From: Doris montereyensis
Lineage: Eukaryota > Mollusca > Gastropoda > Nudibranchia > Dorididae
NCBI GenBank assembly: GCA_037039925.1
Contig: JAXRKP010000470.1
Span: 65,001-129,000 of the forward strand
Direction of reading: 5' to 3'
Length of the DNA: 64,000 bases
In this document: piece after piece, positions 22,966-34,121 of the stretch
How the letters are laid out: the number at the start of each line of letters is the position of its first letter
Numbering within the stretch: position 1 is the stretch's first letter
Program-made: the position numbers and the translations under genes
Notes under the pieces: generated by a model
Database searches by the model: none
Told to the model about the DNA's origin: nothing
The model's input: the letters and a program-made list of their open reading frames with translations, nothing else

Positions 22966-24385
22966 ATTTTAAAAGCATCCAGACAGTTTGTCACTTTCTT
23001 CAATAACAATGGATTATCTATTACATAATATTGTACTTACTAAACTGGATTAACACCAACAATATCGCGAGACGTGTAGAAAATAAATGTTTGGATTTCA
23101 ACGATTTTTGTTTGTGCCTGACCAGTGGTCGAAATCATTCAAATTAATTTGTTTTAGTTTAAGCTCTCACAACGCGTTATTGCTCATGTGGCCTGTCTCC
23201 TTCTGTACCACTACCAGTAAATCGTAACTCGTGAATATTCCTTGTGTGTGTGTGTGTGTGTGGTGAAGTCAATTATTGTATTATTGCTTTGTTGATTTCA
23301 GGGCAATTTTAAAAAAAGGAAATCCTACCAAGAACCCAGAGATCACACTGGTGCCGATCAATGTTACACTTAAAAACTGAAACTAACAATTGTTCAAAAC
23401 ACAACAAAGTGAACTAATACTATCATGAGTATATTGTATTATGTTATAAAAACAATTTATTCCAGTAAATGAAGCTTTGGTGAAGAAAATACATTTTTTG
23501 AGAAACATCAAACTTTAGCACTTCATAAAAATACATTTTTTGAGAAATATCAAACTTTAGCACTTAAGAAAATACATTTCTTGAGAAATATCAAAATTGA
23601 TTCAAAACAAAATCATAAAAAATCTTATGTCAATGACAAACTGTCTCATAAGCAAGAAGCGAAAGCAAAGATAAATCGACAAATATCTATATCTTTCAAA
23701 TTTGGTGGAAAGAGAGTTAAAACAAAAACCATAAGATGAATAGTCTTGTAGCATTAGGACACAAATGAGCCACAGCGGAGTAAAGTTAAAAGTGATAAAT
23801 AAACAATAAATGACAATTCGTGAAAAAAAGGGATTAGAAGTAGCAAGTTGTCAAATACAGCAATTCTGTAAAAATGAGCATGAAATTACATAAAACTGTA
23901 ACAATAAAAAAAATACACCGAAACGTATAGTATAAATCAAAAGATTTTTTTATCTGGTTCCCAATAGCACCCTGTTATTTCATTTACAAAAGGAAAAAAG
24001 TGTTTGGCATTCTATTTCACGGGCGATGCGTGAGAAAGCATAGAAATAAAAGAAATCATGAATGAACCACCGATATAATTCTATCTAGGTCCGTGAGAAA
24101 ATCAAACTTGAGACCTATGAGGAATGTCTAGTCAACAGGACTGCGGATAAAATGTATTGTAATAAAAATTATTTTATTTTGACAAACATGTAAAAAACAA
24201 AAACAATACAACATTTTGGCACTGTCTTCGGATTTCGTAGTTAAAAATCTATATCAATTTCAGGTACCCATACATTGTAATAGTTAAATGAACACTTGAA
24301 ACTGTGGGAGAACACCAGTACTAAACCATGTCAGTCTATCGTAAAGGGGCGAATACACTACTACTGATATGCATACTACCTATCA
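22966..24385. other. Intergenic sequence with a (GT)n tract and a 42-bp triplicate
   Basis: Holds a short (GT)n at 23,244-23,261. At about 23,487-23,600 there are three copies of a unit of roughly 42 bp, ATACATTTTTTGAGAAA, CATCAAACTTTAGCACTT. At 23,767-23,825 there is a half-copy of the MITE-like element (GAGCCACAGCGGAGTAAAGT). No gene was found. Confidence 0.6.
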
Positions 24386-24389
24386 ACCC

Positions 24390-24595
24390 AAAGGTCGTGG
24401 ACTCAAGCCCTGCCAACGGTTGAAAAGTTTGTACAATCTACCTCTCCCACTCTCGTCCAGGTTGGTGGATCGACACCTAGTCCGATTGGAGATGGACGAT
24501 AAAAAGGAGGTCCAGTAAGCATATCACAACACTCTGTGCAGATTAAAAATCCCGTGGTTGTTTACAGGGCAGTCCGGGCAAAATAAAACATCCTA
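24390..24595 (-). mobile_element. Interspersed repeat family 'R1' copy
   Basis: Reverse-oriented R1 copy. AAGGTCGTGGACTCAAGCCC is followed by GGTGGATCGACACCTAGTCC, CATATCACAACACTCTGTGC and CAGGGCAGTCCGGGCAAA. The far end is truncated. Confidence 0.65.
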
Positions 24596-24689
24596 TCAAA
24601 ATCCTTGATATGCGTTGTTCTTATCTAACTATGTTCATCAATACCGTAAGTAAGATAAAAGTTCCTGCTGGTTTCTATAGCATGAACTG

Positions 24690-24880
24690 AAAAAGGAGAC
24701 AATACATGATCCCCTAGATAGGACACTTATCTGCTGCAAGTCTTATTCCCCCGTAGACACTAGTACAAGTGGTGCCCATTTGCCCCTGAATCGAAAGGGG
24801 GAGAGTTCATGTCAAGTGTCCTTCCCATGGAACACAACGCCAAACCTGTTCATCAACGGTCATGCGAACACCCCCCCACC
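24690..24880 (-). mobile_element. tRNA-derived SINE (family 1), body fragment
   Basis: Shares ACACTAGTACAAGTGGTGCC and CAAGTGTCCTTCCCATGGAA with the bodies of the SINEs at 26.5 and 53.2 kb, on the reverse strand. The tRNA-like head is degraded. Confidence 0.55.
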
Positions 24881-25134
24881 CCAGCTACACAGATGCTTTC
24901 CCGCTCTAATATCCACATACTAAAAATAACATAACATCCTAAACATCAGACTAAAGATTGCACACCTTTTAACAAATGTCTAATAATTTCACTAATTATT
25001 ATTTATACCAGTCCACCCACTGATGCTAGCCTAAAGTCGATTGAATGCGAATGAAAACATATTCAAATTTGTCCAATCTCAGGTCTCAAAATGTCCACAG
25101 GGTTACGAGAAATGGATGAAGTTTTTCTTTAAAA

Positions 25135-25440
25135 TTGATTGACAATGACATGTTCACATTAAATCAATGAAAATTTCAAATGTAGATAACATGACAATGA
25201 TATGTTCACATTAAATAAATAAAAATATCAAATGTAGATAAGATACCAATGACATGTTCACATTAAATCAATGAAAATACCAAATGCAGATGAGATCATT
25301 TTTCTTGATATGACAATGACATGATAAAATCAAATCAATGAAAATACCAAATGCAGATGAGATCATTTTTCAATGAAAATAAGATGACAATGACATGCTC
25401 AGATCAAATCAATGAAAATATTGAATGTAGATCAGATGGT
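25135..25440. repeat. About 52-bp minisatellite, 5 copies
   Basis: Units run TGACAATGACATGTTCACAT, TAAATCAATGAAAATACCAA, ATGCAGATGAGA. The third and fourth units carry an extra TCATTTTTC insertion. It lies close to the outer edge of the left palindrome arm. Confidence 0.85.
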
Positions 25441-26439
25441 AGTTCTAAATGTTTTAATCAAACAAAATCTGTACCTGTTATAACAGTTTGTAGAATTAAA
25501 TATTATAAGAGTCCGGTTCAAAAGCCTGTCCGAATTACATGATCCTCCCTACTACTCTTTTAGCATAATTTTCGGCACCAGTTTTATTTTTTTGTTTGTT
25601 TAAAAAAAAGAGACACAAAATGTGTCATTGCAATTTCATATTTACAATATAATTTTTTTTAGCAAATAAATAAAATTGAAATACAATAACCCTGAAGTAT
25701 GGAAAAATTTGTTTTGAAGGAAATACATTTTACATAAATTTACTCGTAGCAGATAAACTGATACATGAATACTTGACTACGAAGAAGCACACATACATCG
25801 TTTAAAATGCACGAAAACTTACCAGACAACTTTTCCTTTTAAAAAATAAACAAATAATTTTTTTTTTTTCAGAACAAATTTTGAATTTTTAAGGGAGGGA
25901 GGGGGAGGGGGTTTCCCTTGTTGTGGTAGCCCCGTTACTTATGTAAATAGGATTATAAATCTAAGTTTTGATGTGGACTGTTGTGAAAACAGACGTCGAA
26001 ATGACCAGTTTTTTTTCCTTCCCCTCTATATCCTATGCTTGTGCGCGTGTTTACATACACACTGATGCACAACGCCTCGTATACAACACAGCGATGGGAG
26101 ACGTGCAGATCATCGTCGGGCAAATGAGGTCAAATATCGTGTGCTGCCACATTTGGCGATTAACCGCCAATATACAGGTTTTTACTGCCATTTTCTCAGA
26201 ATCTCAGTCAGTGTTAGGGTAATTTACGTCAAAATTTTGACTGTTTTTACCTACTTTTGCCTACAAAATATTTTGTAAAAACAAATTATACGTCATATGG
26301 ACATTTTTCTGCCATGAACTTGTAGATAAATGATCGTTCTACCCGAATATGCAAAGAACAGAAAATCAACCTTTTTTAGCCCTCTAAAAAAAACATAAAA
26401 CAGAAACAAAGTAAAAAATAAAAATAAAATAAAAAGTTC

Positions 26440-26757
26440 TTTCAATGCTGTTACGGCCCATAGAGCCAGAGCTTAGTAAGTTCCTTCAAGGCCCTTTAGG
26501 CCTATAGAGCCGGAGCTTATCCCGGTTTCTATAGAGTGAAGCGGAACAAGTGACAATAATCACAGGACGCTAGTCTGACGCAGGTTTTTACTCCCAAGCT
26601 AGTGCTTGTACCAATTTGCACCTGGCTAGAGTGGGGAAAATGCCTGTTAAATGTCTTTCCCAAGGACACAACGCCGCCCATGGTTTTGCTAGGATTCGAA
26701 CTCGGGACCTCATGATCCCGTCCTCAGCCTAACCGCTCGGCCACCGACGCCACGAGC
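26440..26757 (-). mobile_element. tRNA-derived SINE (family 1), full-length
   Basis: Reverse-strand element of about 310 bp. The tRNA-like head contains an A box TGGCCGAGCGGTTAGGC and a B box GAGTTCGAATCC, resembling a Ser/Leu-type tRNA. The body holds TGGGAAAGACATTTAACAGG, AGACTAGCGTCCTGTGATTA and CTATAGAAACCGGGATAAGC. The 3' part reads GGCCTAAAGGGCCTTGAAGG. The head keeps both internal pol III boxes. No claim is made for a functional tRNA. Confidence 0.8.
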
Positions 26758-26905
26758 CAGAGTTTATCCTGGTTTCAATAGTGTGAAGCTGAACAGGTGA
26801 TAATAATTCACCTCCTGGACATGACACTAGTCTGATACAGGTCTTTACTCCCAAGCTAGCTTTTGCATCCGTTTGCACCTGGGTTGAGTGGGGAAATTTG
26901 CTTCT
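26758..26905 (-). mobile_element. tRNA-derived SINE (family 1), headless copy
   Basis: Directly abuts the full-length SINE and repeats its body and 3' part (CACTAGTCTGATACAGGTCT, AAACCAGGATAAACTC on the reverse strand). It lacks the tRNA head, which suggests either a tandem insertion or a dimeric SINE. Confidence 0.7.
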
Positions 26906-27080
26906 TTGAAATTTACCCTGTCCGCCATTGCAGTGCTCTCAGGGTGAATTAAGAGGAAACAGAAAGATGCAAGATAAAAGAAAAAGGAAAGAAATGAAAG
27001 ACGTAGGGCCTACCAGCATCCCCCAACAACCGCCTGGGAAAAATGCATGTAACGTGTCTTTGCACGGAACATAATCTTGA
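26906..27080 (-). repeat. Short interspersed repeat 'R2' copy
   Basis: Contains, reversed, the words of the R2 family listed at 20.93 kb (CTCAGGGTGAATTAAGAGGA, GTAGGGCCTACCAGCATCC). Confidence 0.55.
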
Positions 27081-28850
27081 CCTAGGTTAACCAGGACTCA
27101 GACCCAGGACAAAGAAAACAAATATAACACCCTTTTACAAGTATGAAGCAAATGTAAAAAATAATTCTGAATACGCGGAAGATTCATAAAAATATCAATC
27201 TTTGTTAAGATTCCCTTGTTTCTGTAGAAATAAATAGGATTGAGTATTATAAATTAAATCATTTAAAAATTAACGTAAAATGTATTAAAATCATCTTACA
27301 GTTTTACACAGTTTATCTCATAAGCTGTTTACAAGTGTGTACAAATCAGTGTAGAGTGCTGTAACTAGTATGACACCGGTGGTGAGCTAAAAAAACAAGC
27401 TTATTGTCATCTGAACACATAGAATAAAATAATAGACAAAATTTATATAACACATACTCAACGTTTATCTGATGCTCTATGTGTTTTACAATGCCATGGA
27501 TAATAATTTGTTATAAAATAAACATAATATATTAGACATACATAAAAATCGTAATGCACAATACGTGAACATTGTACAATGCTTTGGAAAATCAAACACT
27601 GAAAATCGTAATACACTATAAGTGAACATTGTACAATGTTTTGAAATCAAACCGTGAAAGTATCATTGCATGAGGTAATATGGTTAATATCATAATATGG
27701 ATAATGTGTGTAGTATGAACTTGCTTGTCGCATGGACGAAATCCTTAAATGCAAGACTCTATGGAACTATATGTTCAACCTGAGATACAGTTTAAAAAAA
27801 CAAAAATAGTTAATGTTATCATTGCAAGCAGAAAAGTTCCTGCCATTGTTATTATTTTATCAAATGCATATCGAAAATCATTTGTTAAGCACATCTTATT
27901 AGACTACAAAATCGTATCCTAAATATTGATATGACAGTGTCTGTATAGATACAATGTGGCTACAGATTTCTGGGATTCTTTCATGCTCATTTCTTAAAAC
28001 CCTGATCGATTTTTCAAAGTGAAAATTCTATTCAATCAACAGAACTATTAAAAAATTGAGATTTGAAGAATACATTTAAAATCAATCAAATTAATTACCG
28101 TCCTCAAGTAAATGCTCAGCAAAAGAAATGTCCTACCGAATTTTAAAAATAAATACACAGTTCTGAGCTCCGCAAAGAGGCACGCTCACAAATCTTACAA
28201 CATTTATTCAGTTACCCACATACGGGTCAGATCATTGACAACTCTTCCCAACTCATTGAGGCGTTGCTAGATCTCCTGTTAAGCTTAGCATTCTAACCAT
28301 TTGTCAATGGCCTTCTTAACTGTTACTCTGTTAGCCAAGTGCTCCATCATGATTGCGTAGAGGTGTGATTGCCCCACTGAGCAAATTCAATTGGTGACTT
28401 ATTCAATGTTAACAGGAATGAGAGCAAAAAAATTAATAAATACAATGTCCAATATGTATTGCTTATATATCCTGTAAAACTTTGTTGCATTGCTCAGTAA
28501 GTTCAATATTTTTTAACCATTGCTCTGTTGCTCAGAATCATGAAGGTTAATAAAATCTAACAATTAAATAGTTCTTACTGTTTCGTGATTGGAACAGGCT
28601 GAAGACAACCCAAGAACAGATGACTTTGCATTGGGTGGGAACTGGTCAATGTTACCTCTCAATTTTTTTTAGTCTGTGTGCAGAGTTTGACGAAAGAACC
28701 TGATTGTGCACGGTGTGCATGAAAATGAACGTCAGTCAAGCTTGTGGCTTAGCTCTACGCTATAACTATACCATACCCAAGGTGAGAAAAATGACCACTG
28801 AGTCACTGTGACCTACAAGGAGTGGGTTCCTCCTAGTCAACGCCATGACG
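27081..28850. other. Left-arm 3' flank of the OSTM1 pseudocopy
   Basis: Non-coding. 27,540-27,655 is a two-copy direct repeat of about 57 bp (CGTAATGCACAATACGTGAA). From about 28,200 upward it matches the right arm at 50,550-50,900, for example GCTCAGAATCATGAAGGTTA against the mirrored site at 50,560. This conserved mirrored 3' flank shows that the duplication extended well beyond the gene. Confidence 0.6.
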
Positions 28851-28854
28851 TTGA

Positions 28855-29010
28855 CTTGATAGACAATTGATTACACTTAAAGAGGAAGAACTAAAGATTA
28901 ACTACACTTAAAGAGGAAGAGGATTGTACTTTAAAGAGGAAGAACTAAAGATTAACTACACTTAAAGAGGAAGCACTAAGGATTAATTACGCTTAAAGAG
29001 GAAGAACTTA
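28855..29010. repeat. About 30-bp minisatellite, 5 copies
   Basis: Units of CTTAAAGAGGAAGAACTAAA, GATTAACTACA in the left arm. The mirrored right-arm site (49,590-49,810) instead carries two copies of a unit of about 92 bp containing the same TCTTTCTTTAACTTTAAG words, so the two arms diverged by different tandem expansions. Confidence 0.85.
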
Positions 29011-29349
29011 GCAGGACTACGATACCGCAAGAAGCGCATTTTAAATGTCCTGGCTATAGGGTTTGGGGAGAATACCAGAGTTTTGGCTGTGAAACGTTTT
29101 TCACCTTTTCTATTTCTTTTCCCATATCTATCACTGCTACATGTGTCAACAATCAACTGGCTATACACAAGCAGGTCAGGAAGGAGAGAAAGGTTGAATA
29201 AGAAAATTCTCAAAAGAAGATGCGGTGATGAGGAAAGACTTTGGAAGAGAAACAAGAGGCTCAGAAGGGTGTCAGCCGTCAGATATAAAGATACACCGTG
29301 GTTACATAGCCAACAGTACGACACCATCTGCTGTACAGCCAAATAACAC

Positions 29350-29620
29350 AAACGAGGCACAGTGGAGTGAAGTCAAAAGAGATCACGACCATAAGCGACA
29401 CCTCCACAAAAGAGAATAGCGCTTCTCTGCTCTGCTTGCCCCTTCATTCGTCCTCCTTCCTGGGTTTTTTTTTTCCTTTCTGACATTACACTGTGTGATG
29501 CCTGTATAAGTGTGTAGATATTCCTCGTTTGCTGTCTGACGAAGGATCATACCCAAAATGTAAAGTGTTGTCCTGTCCTTACTGGTGGAGTTGACACTTA
29601 TTGGCCTTTATCTTTGTACA
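29350..29620. mobile_element. MITE-like element, left-arm copy
   Basis: Begins GCACAGTGGAGTGAAGTCAA with inverted-repeat words (GACCATAAGCGACACCTCCA) and ends with the complement (TGGTGGAGTTGACACTTATT). It lies just beyond the stop of the OSTM1 pseudocopy on the reverse strand. The mirrored right-arm element (48.76-49.45 kb) is the same insertion, so it predates the duplication. Confidence 0.75.
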
Positions 29621-31139
29621 GGCATGTACACTTCCTGTCAGAATTATGAAGAAGATGCACCGCTGCTGGTGCCAGGAATACTGGTATATTCACCCCGCGA
29701 CAACTGAGCACTGATTCTTGCTGACGCAAGACGTTTTTCTGTGAAAGAGAATGAAAGATGAAAAATGAAAATTCATGAGTTGCATGCACACACACACACA
29801 TATATATATGTGTGTGGACATATGCATATGTGTGGATCCGATGAAACCTGTCGTAAGGTGAAAGGAGTTCAAACTGAAAGAAGAGGGGCATTGTGAACTG
29901 AAGTCAATCATTATGAAAAATTATTTTTTATTGCATTTCCAGTTAAATTAATCTTACGAATACCCTGATGAAATATTATGCCTTCAAATTTACTAAACAT
30001 GTGTTTAAAATGTGTTCTTCTAGCACATAAATGGATATTTCTTTTTAAACAAAAGAAAATCCTTCAACGCAATGTTTTCGATAAGAGGCTTCTTCATGCA
30101 TTCTTGAAATTCTTCTTACAAAAAAGTTGTACCTTCGTCACAATTCCACCAATTTTTATCAAATAAAGTTTTAAATTCTCATAACATATTACGCTATCAG
30201 TTTACGCAAAACAAGGCATTTTGAAGATTTCAACTTACGACGACTTTTGTCAGTTCAACACATACAAACATACACACACAAAAGAAATAAAAAGGAGTTA
30301 AAAACTTGACACATGAAAAAGTCTTTCAGAAATAAATAAAAGAAAACACAGAGGCATGGAAAAACCCAACAACTATTACTTAATATTATTTTCTAAAAAC
30401 CAAATGCTTCCATAAGACCTGCAGATATTTGGAATTGCATCAAAATATATGTTAGTTTTAATAAACTTACGCTTCACGACCTTTGACCGTTTCTCTTTGC
30501 CCATGAATCCTAAGATACCGTAGAATGCGAGAGGCAGTGGGGGCGATGATCGCTGCTATCAAGATGACCGCCGACAATCACCGGACCTATAGCTGCAGCC
30601 AAATACATAACTCCAGATCAAACGTGTGTGGTTCATCTGTGGCAAAAACAATATTTTCATCCGTATTAGTTTTAACCAGGGGATTCTCACATTGCGGGTC
30701 ACGGCTCCCAAAGGGATCATGAGCCTTTGTCTGCATGTCATGGGGGGGGGGGGGGGTCACACTACATGCACATATTGATATGCTTGTCTCAAAAAAAGCA
30801 AATAAATACACCCTTCTCATTAAAATGCATGATTAAACCAATTCTTGTTAATAAACATCAATAAACAATCTGTTATTGCAGTCTTTGCTTTAATTATTCT
30901 TTTAAATTTCTAAAGAATATAAAGACACAATCAAAAAAAATATAGGTCTAAAGGTTCATTAAAATCTAGGCCGTCCAACAATGCCGTGTTCTCAGCCCTG
31001 TAGAAAAAATGAGTAAAAATAAGCTTTTAGCAATATCAGGAATTCCTTTCCATGTCCATCAATTGTTGAGCAGAGGTGTTCATATTTACAAATATAGGCT
31101 ATATATGGAAAAACAACAAAAAAAATAACCATATGTGTA

Positions 31140-32040
31140 TGGCCAGACTTACCCTATCAACAATGTGTACCAGCCTATCAACTGTAGAAAGCAATGTATG
31201 GTTGAACAGTTCAACAAAATAAGCTTTTAGCAATATCAGGGAATTACTCTTCAACCATGTCCATCAATTGTTGAGCAGATTGAGAGGACTTATCCTATCA
31301 ACAAATGGGATAACAGACTTATCCTATCAACAATGGTATGGAAACAGACTTATTCTATCAACAATGTGTATGGCATAACAGACTTACTCCTATCAACAAT
31401 GTGTATATTACAGACTTACCCTATCAACAATGTGTCAACAATGGTATGGGATAACAGACTTACTCTATCAACAATGTGTATGGCATAACAGACTTACCCT
31501 ATCAACAATGTGTATGGGATAACAGACTTACCCTATCAACAATGTGTATGGCATAACAGACTTTACCCTATCAACAATGTGTATGGGATAACAGACTTAT
31601 CCCTATCAACAATGTGTATGGGATAAACAGACTCACTCTCATCAACAGATAACTTACCCTATCGACAATGTGTATGGGATAACAGACTTATCCTATCAAC
31701 AATGTGTATGGGATTACAGACTTTCAACAAATGGGATAAGACTACCCTATCAACAATGTGTATGGGATAACAGACTTACCTATATCAACAATGTGTATGG
31801 GATTTTAACATGTGTATGGGATTACTTACATCCTATCAACAATGTGTATGGGATAACAAACTTACCCTATCAACAATGTATATCAACATTGTGTATGGGA
31901 ACAGACTTATGCTGGGATTCAGACTTACCTATCAACAATGTGTATGGGATTTACTAACAATTTGACCTACTCCATGCAATGTGTATGGGATTACAGACTT
32001 ACCCTATCAACAATGTGTATGGAATAACAAACTTACTCTA
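31140..32040. repeat. 34-bp splice-donor minisatellite, intron 4 of the left-arm OSTM1 copy
   Basis: About 25 degenerate units of AACAGACTTACCCTATCAAC, AATGTGTATGGGAT on the plus strand. Read in gene orientation, each unit contains TTGTTGATAGGGTAAGT, a copy of the exon 4 end plus the intron 5' splice site. The array starts exactly at exon 4. Some units are truncated. Confidence 0.9.
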
Positions 32041-32479
32041 TCGACAATGTCCATGCAGGCGTTCCCGTTCATTGAGTCTGAAACGTCCTGATAATGGTTG
32101 TTCAAATCTCTGTACTCCGCCAGCATTTGGTACACACCGACTTGTTTGTTTTGTCATCTTCCACTGGAAATTGCCACCATCGGATGCTGGTGTCCTAAAG
32201 GAGGCACAGAAAAAATATGACAGACCAGTCATGGATGGCCGGGTTTCAAAATGCGTACAGGTCCAACAATACCATTAACAAAAGATATCTGTGTGGTCTT
32301 ACATTTATATTCTACTGAAAAGCTGAAAATGGAAAACAACAAGAGTGAAATAGGATGGAGGGGGGTAAGCTAAACCACATACAAAAGTCGTTTTTATCTA
32401 TCCACTTCACCCGACAGGCATTAACATGGAACCTGAAGAGCCTCCGAAAGAGGAGAAAGAACACAATTACATTCAAATT

Positions 32480-32640
32480 TAGAGCTCCACCATGCGCTGA
32501 TCTGAGGGTGAAGTAGGAGGAGGAAATAACAAGACGAAGGGGAAGTGAATGAGTGAAAGGAAAGAAGTAGGAGCTGCCAGCAGAGCTCACTAACTGCCCA
32601 TGGGGAAGAGCACAGAACACATGGGAGACAACTGGATACA
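32480..32640 (-). repeat. Short interspersed repeat 'R2' copy, left arm
   Basis: Matches the right-arm copy at about 44,330-44,500 in mirrored position, including GCTCCTACTTCTTTCC in gene orientation. It was therefore present before the duplication. Confidence 0.65.
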
Positions 32641-32779
32641 GACATGACAGAGACATGGGGAAGACTTTGAAGAGAGGTGGAAGAGATAGCACAAGACGGA
32701 ATCGCTGGAAATGTCTTGTTGACGACTGTGACCCCACAAGGCATGATGAAAGTGCTGATCTATCTACTCGTATCATAAT

Positions 32780-33218
32780 TGTAACATAGTTTTGTAAGAG
32801 ATTACGCTGTAAACGAAAGCCTATGATGTAATCAATTTTAGTTCATGCAAAACCTCTATTTGAGTTTGAGACGTAATCATTTTGGTGTGCCCTAATATCC
32901 ATTCGTTTATATCTGGAAAGGTTAAGAATGTTGTAGAATAATGTCGAAATGTTTAAAATGGTGGGGAAATTTCCGTTGTAGAAATATCTTAGTTTTCGAC
33001 TATATATAACGGAAGAGGGAATGAAAAAGAACTTACAGTAGATTCTACCTCATTTTATGCCAGCTTACATTAAATATAGCTGTACTTATTTCATCCATTG
33101 ATTGTGAGTATAATAAACAGCCTTGTTAATGTTATAATCATTAATCAGGCCTTTGCTGCTACTAGTGTCTATTTCTACCTCTAGATCTAGTGCCTTGCTT
33201 CATTTTTACCTTTGTAAC
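32780..33218 (+). mobile_element. Possible solo LTR, left arm only
   Basis: A segment of about 439 bp bounded by TGTAACATAG and CTTTGTAACA. It contains a TATA-like ACTATATATAACGG (about 33,000) and a downstream AATAAAC signal (about 33,111). The flanks are ATAAT and ATTAT, not a clean duplication. The right arm lacks it: its sequence runs through CACAACCTAATAATGATGATACAAG (about 44,205-44,225) where the left arm is interrupted. No internal retrotransposon genes are seen. Confidence 0.5.
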
Positions 33219-33269
33219 AATTATTATCATAATTGTCAAGTTGTATACTTAACTCAATAAATAAGAGCC

Positions 33270-33390
33270 ACTAAAAAACACCAAGGAAACGCTTCACCCT
33301 GGTCGGGGCTTAAACCCACGACCATTTGGTTCAGATGCTGACCCCTTGCCTTTGGATCTGACCACCAAGTCCCCCTCATGTAAGGAAGAG
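33270..33390 (+). repeat. R1-like tRNA-end fragment
   Basis: Carries GGGGCTTAAACCCACGACCA and ACCACCAAGTCC, the terminal words of family R1. Only the end of the element is present, in intron 3 of the pseudocopy. Confidence 0.5.
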
Positions 33391-34121
33391 TAAGGAAAAT
33401 TCAAACAAAAACGAAAGCAGTTTTACTTAAAAAACAATTCATTTCCTATCAGATGCTCTATGAATTATGAGGCAAGTGACTTTAAAGACAGCTAGGTGTC
33501 AAATCTGAGCATCCATTCTTACCTCCAAAGACACCTTTCAGACACAGCGATAAATTCCTGAACTTGTCCATGAAGTGCACAACTTCATCTGGTATGGTGT
33601 AATTCACAGTTTCTGAACAGCTGTGAATTTCAATGTCTTGAGTGCAAGCTGGAAATTCAAAGCCATAAATCAATAAAAACATCTCTCAAAATTTGGAAAA
33701 TTGGACAAATCTTTTAAAAAATGCAAAATTTGATCAAAACAAACACGACAACTTCCTTCTACGTCACGATTAAAGGAAAAAATGACAAAGAAAAAACTCA
33801 GTAATTACACTTTAGAAGTTTCCTGACATCTTTAAAAAAGTTTTAAACTAAAATGTTGTAAAAATCTCTTCAGTAATATTTGGGTTTGACCAACAAAGCA
33901 AAAACTAGAAATAAGCATCTGCAATCATCATCTCAAATGAAAAAAAACAACTTCTTAATGAAGTAAATAACAATGAACCAATGCTACAAAATAGAAAATG
34001 AATCACCTGCACAGGCAGCTCTGACCAAACACCTTCAATGAAGGCCTGCATCAACGGGATAATTTGAACCCGATTTTCCCTCATGTACTTGATGCGATTG
34101 TCTCTTAGTTTTCTTCATGGC

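Noticed and set aside
25968..26222. 84-codon plus-strand frame
   Set aside because: No motif, compositional signal or flanking gene structure. It is probably chance.
26685..26757. Functional tRNA gene on the reverse strand
   Set aside because: Both internal boxes are present, but the head continues into a SINE body shared with other copies, and the acceptor stem cannot be closed convincingly by eye.
32312..32776. 154-codon reverse-strand frame in OSTM1 intron 3
   Set aside because: It covers the R2 interspersed repeat. The mirrored right-arm sequence does not preserve the frame.
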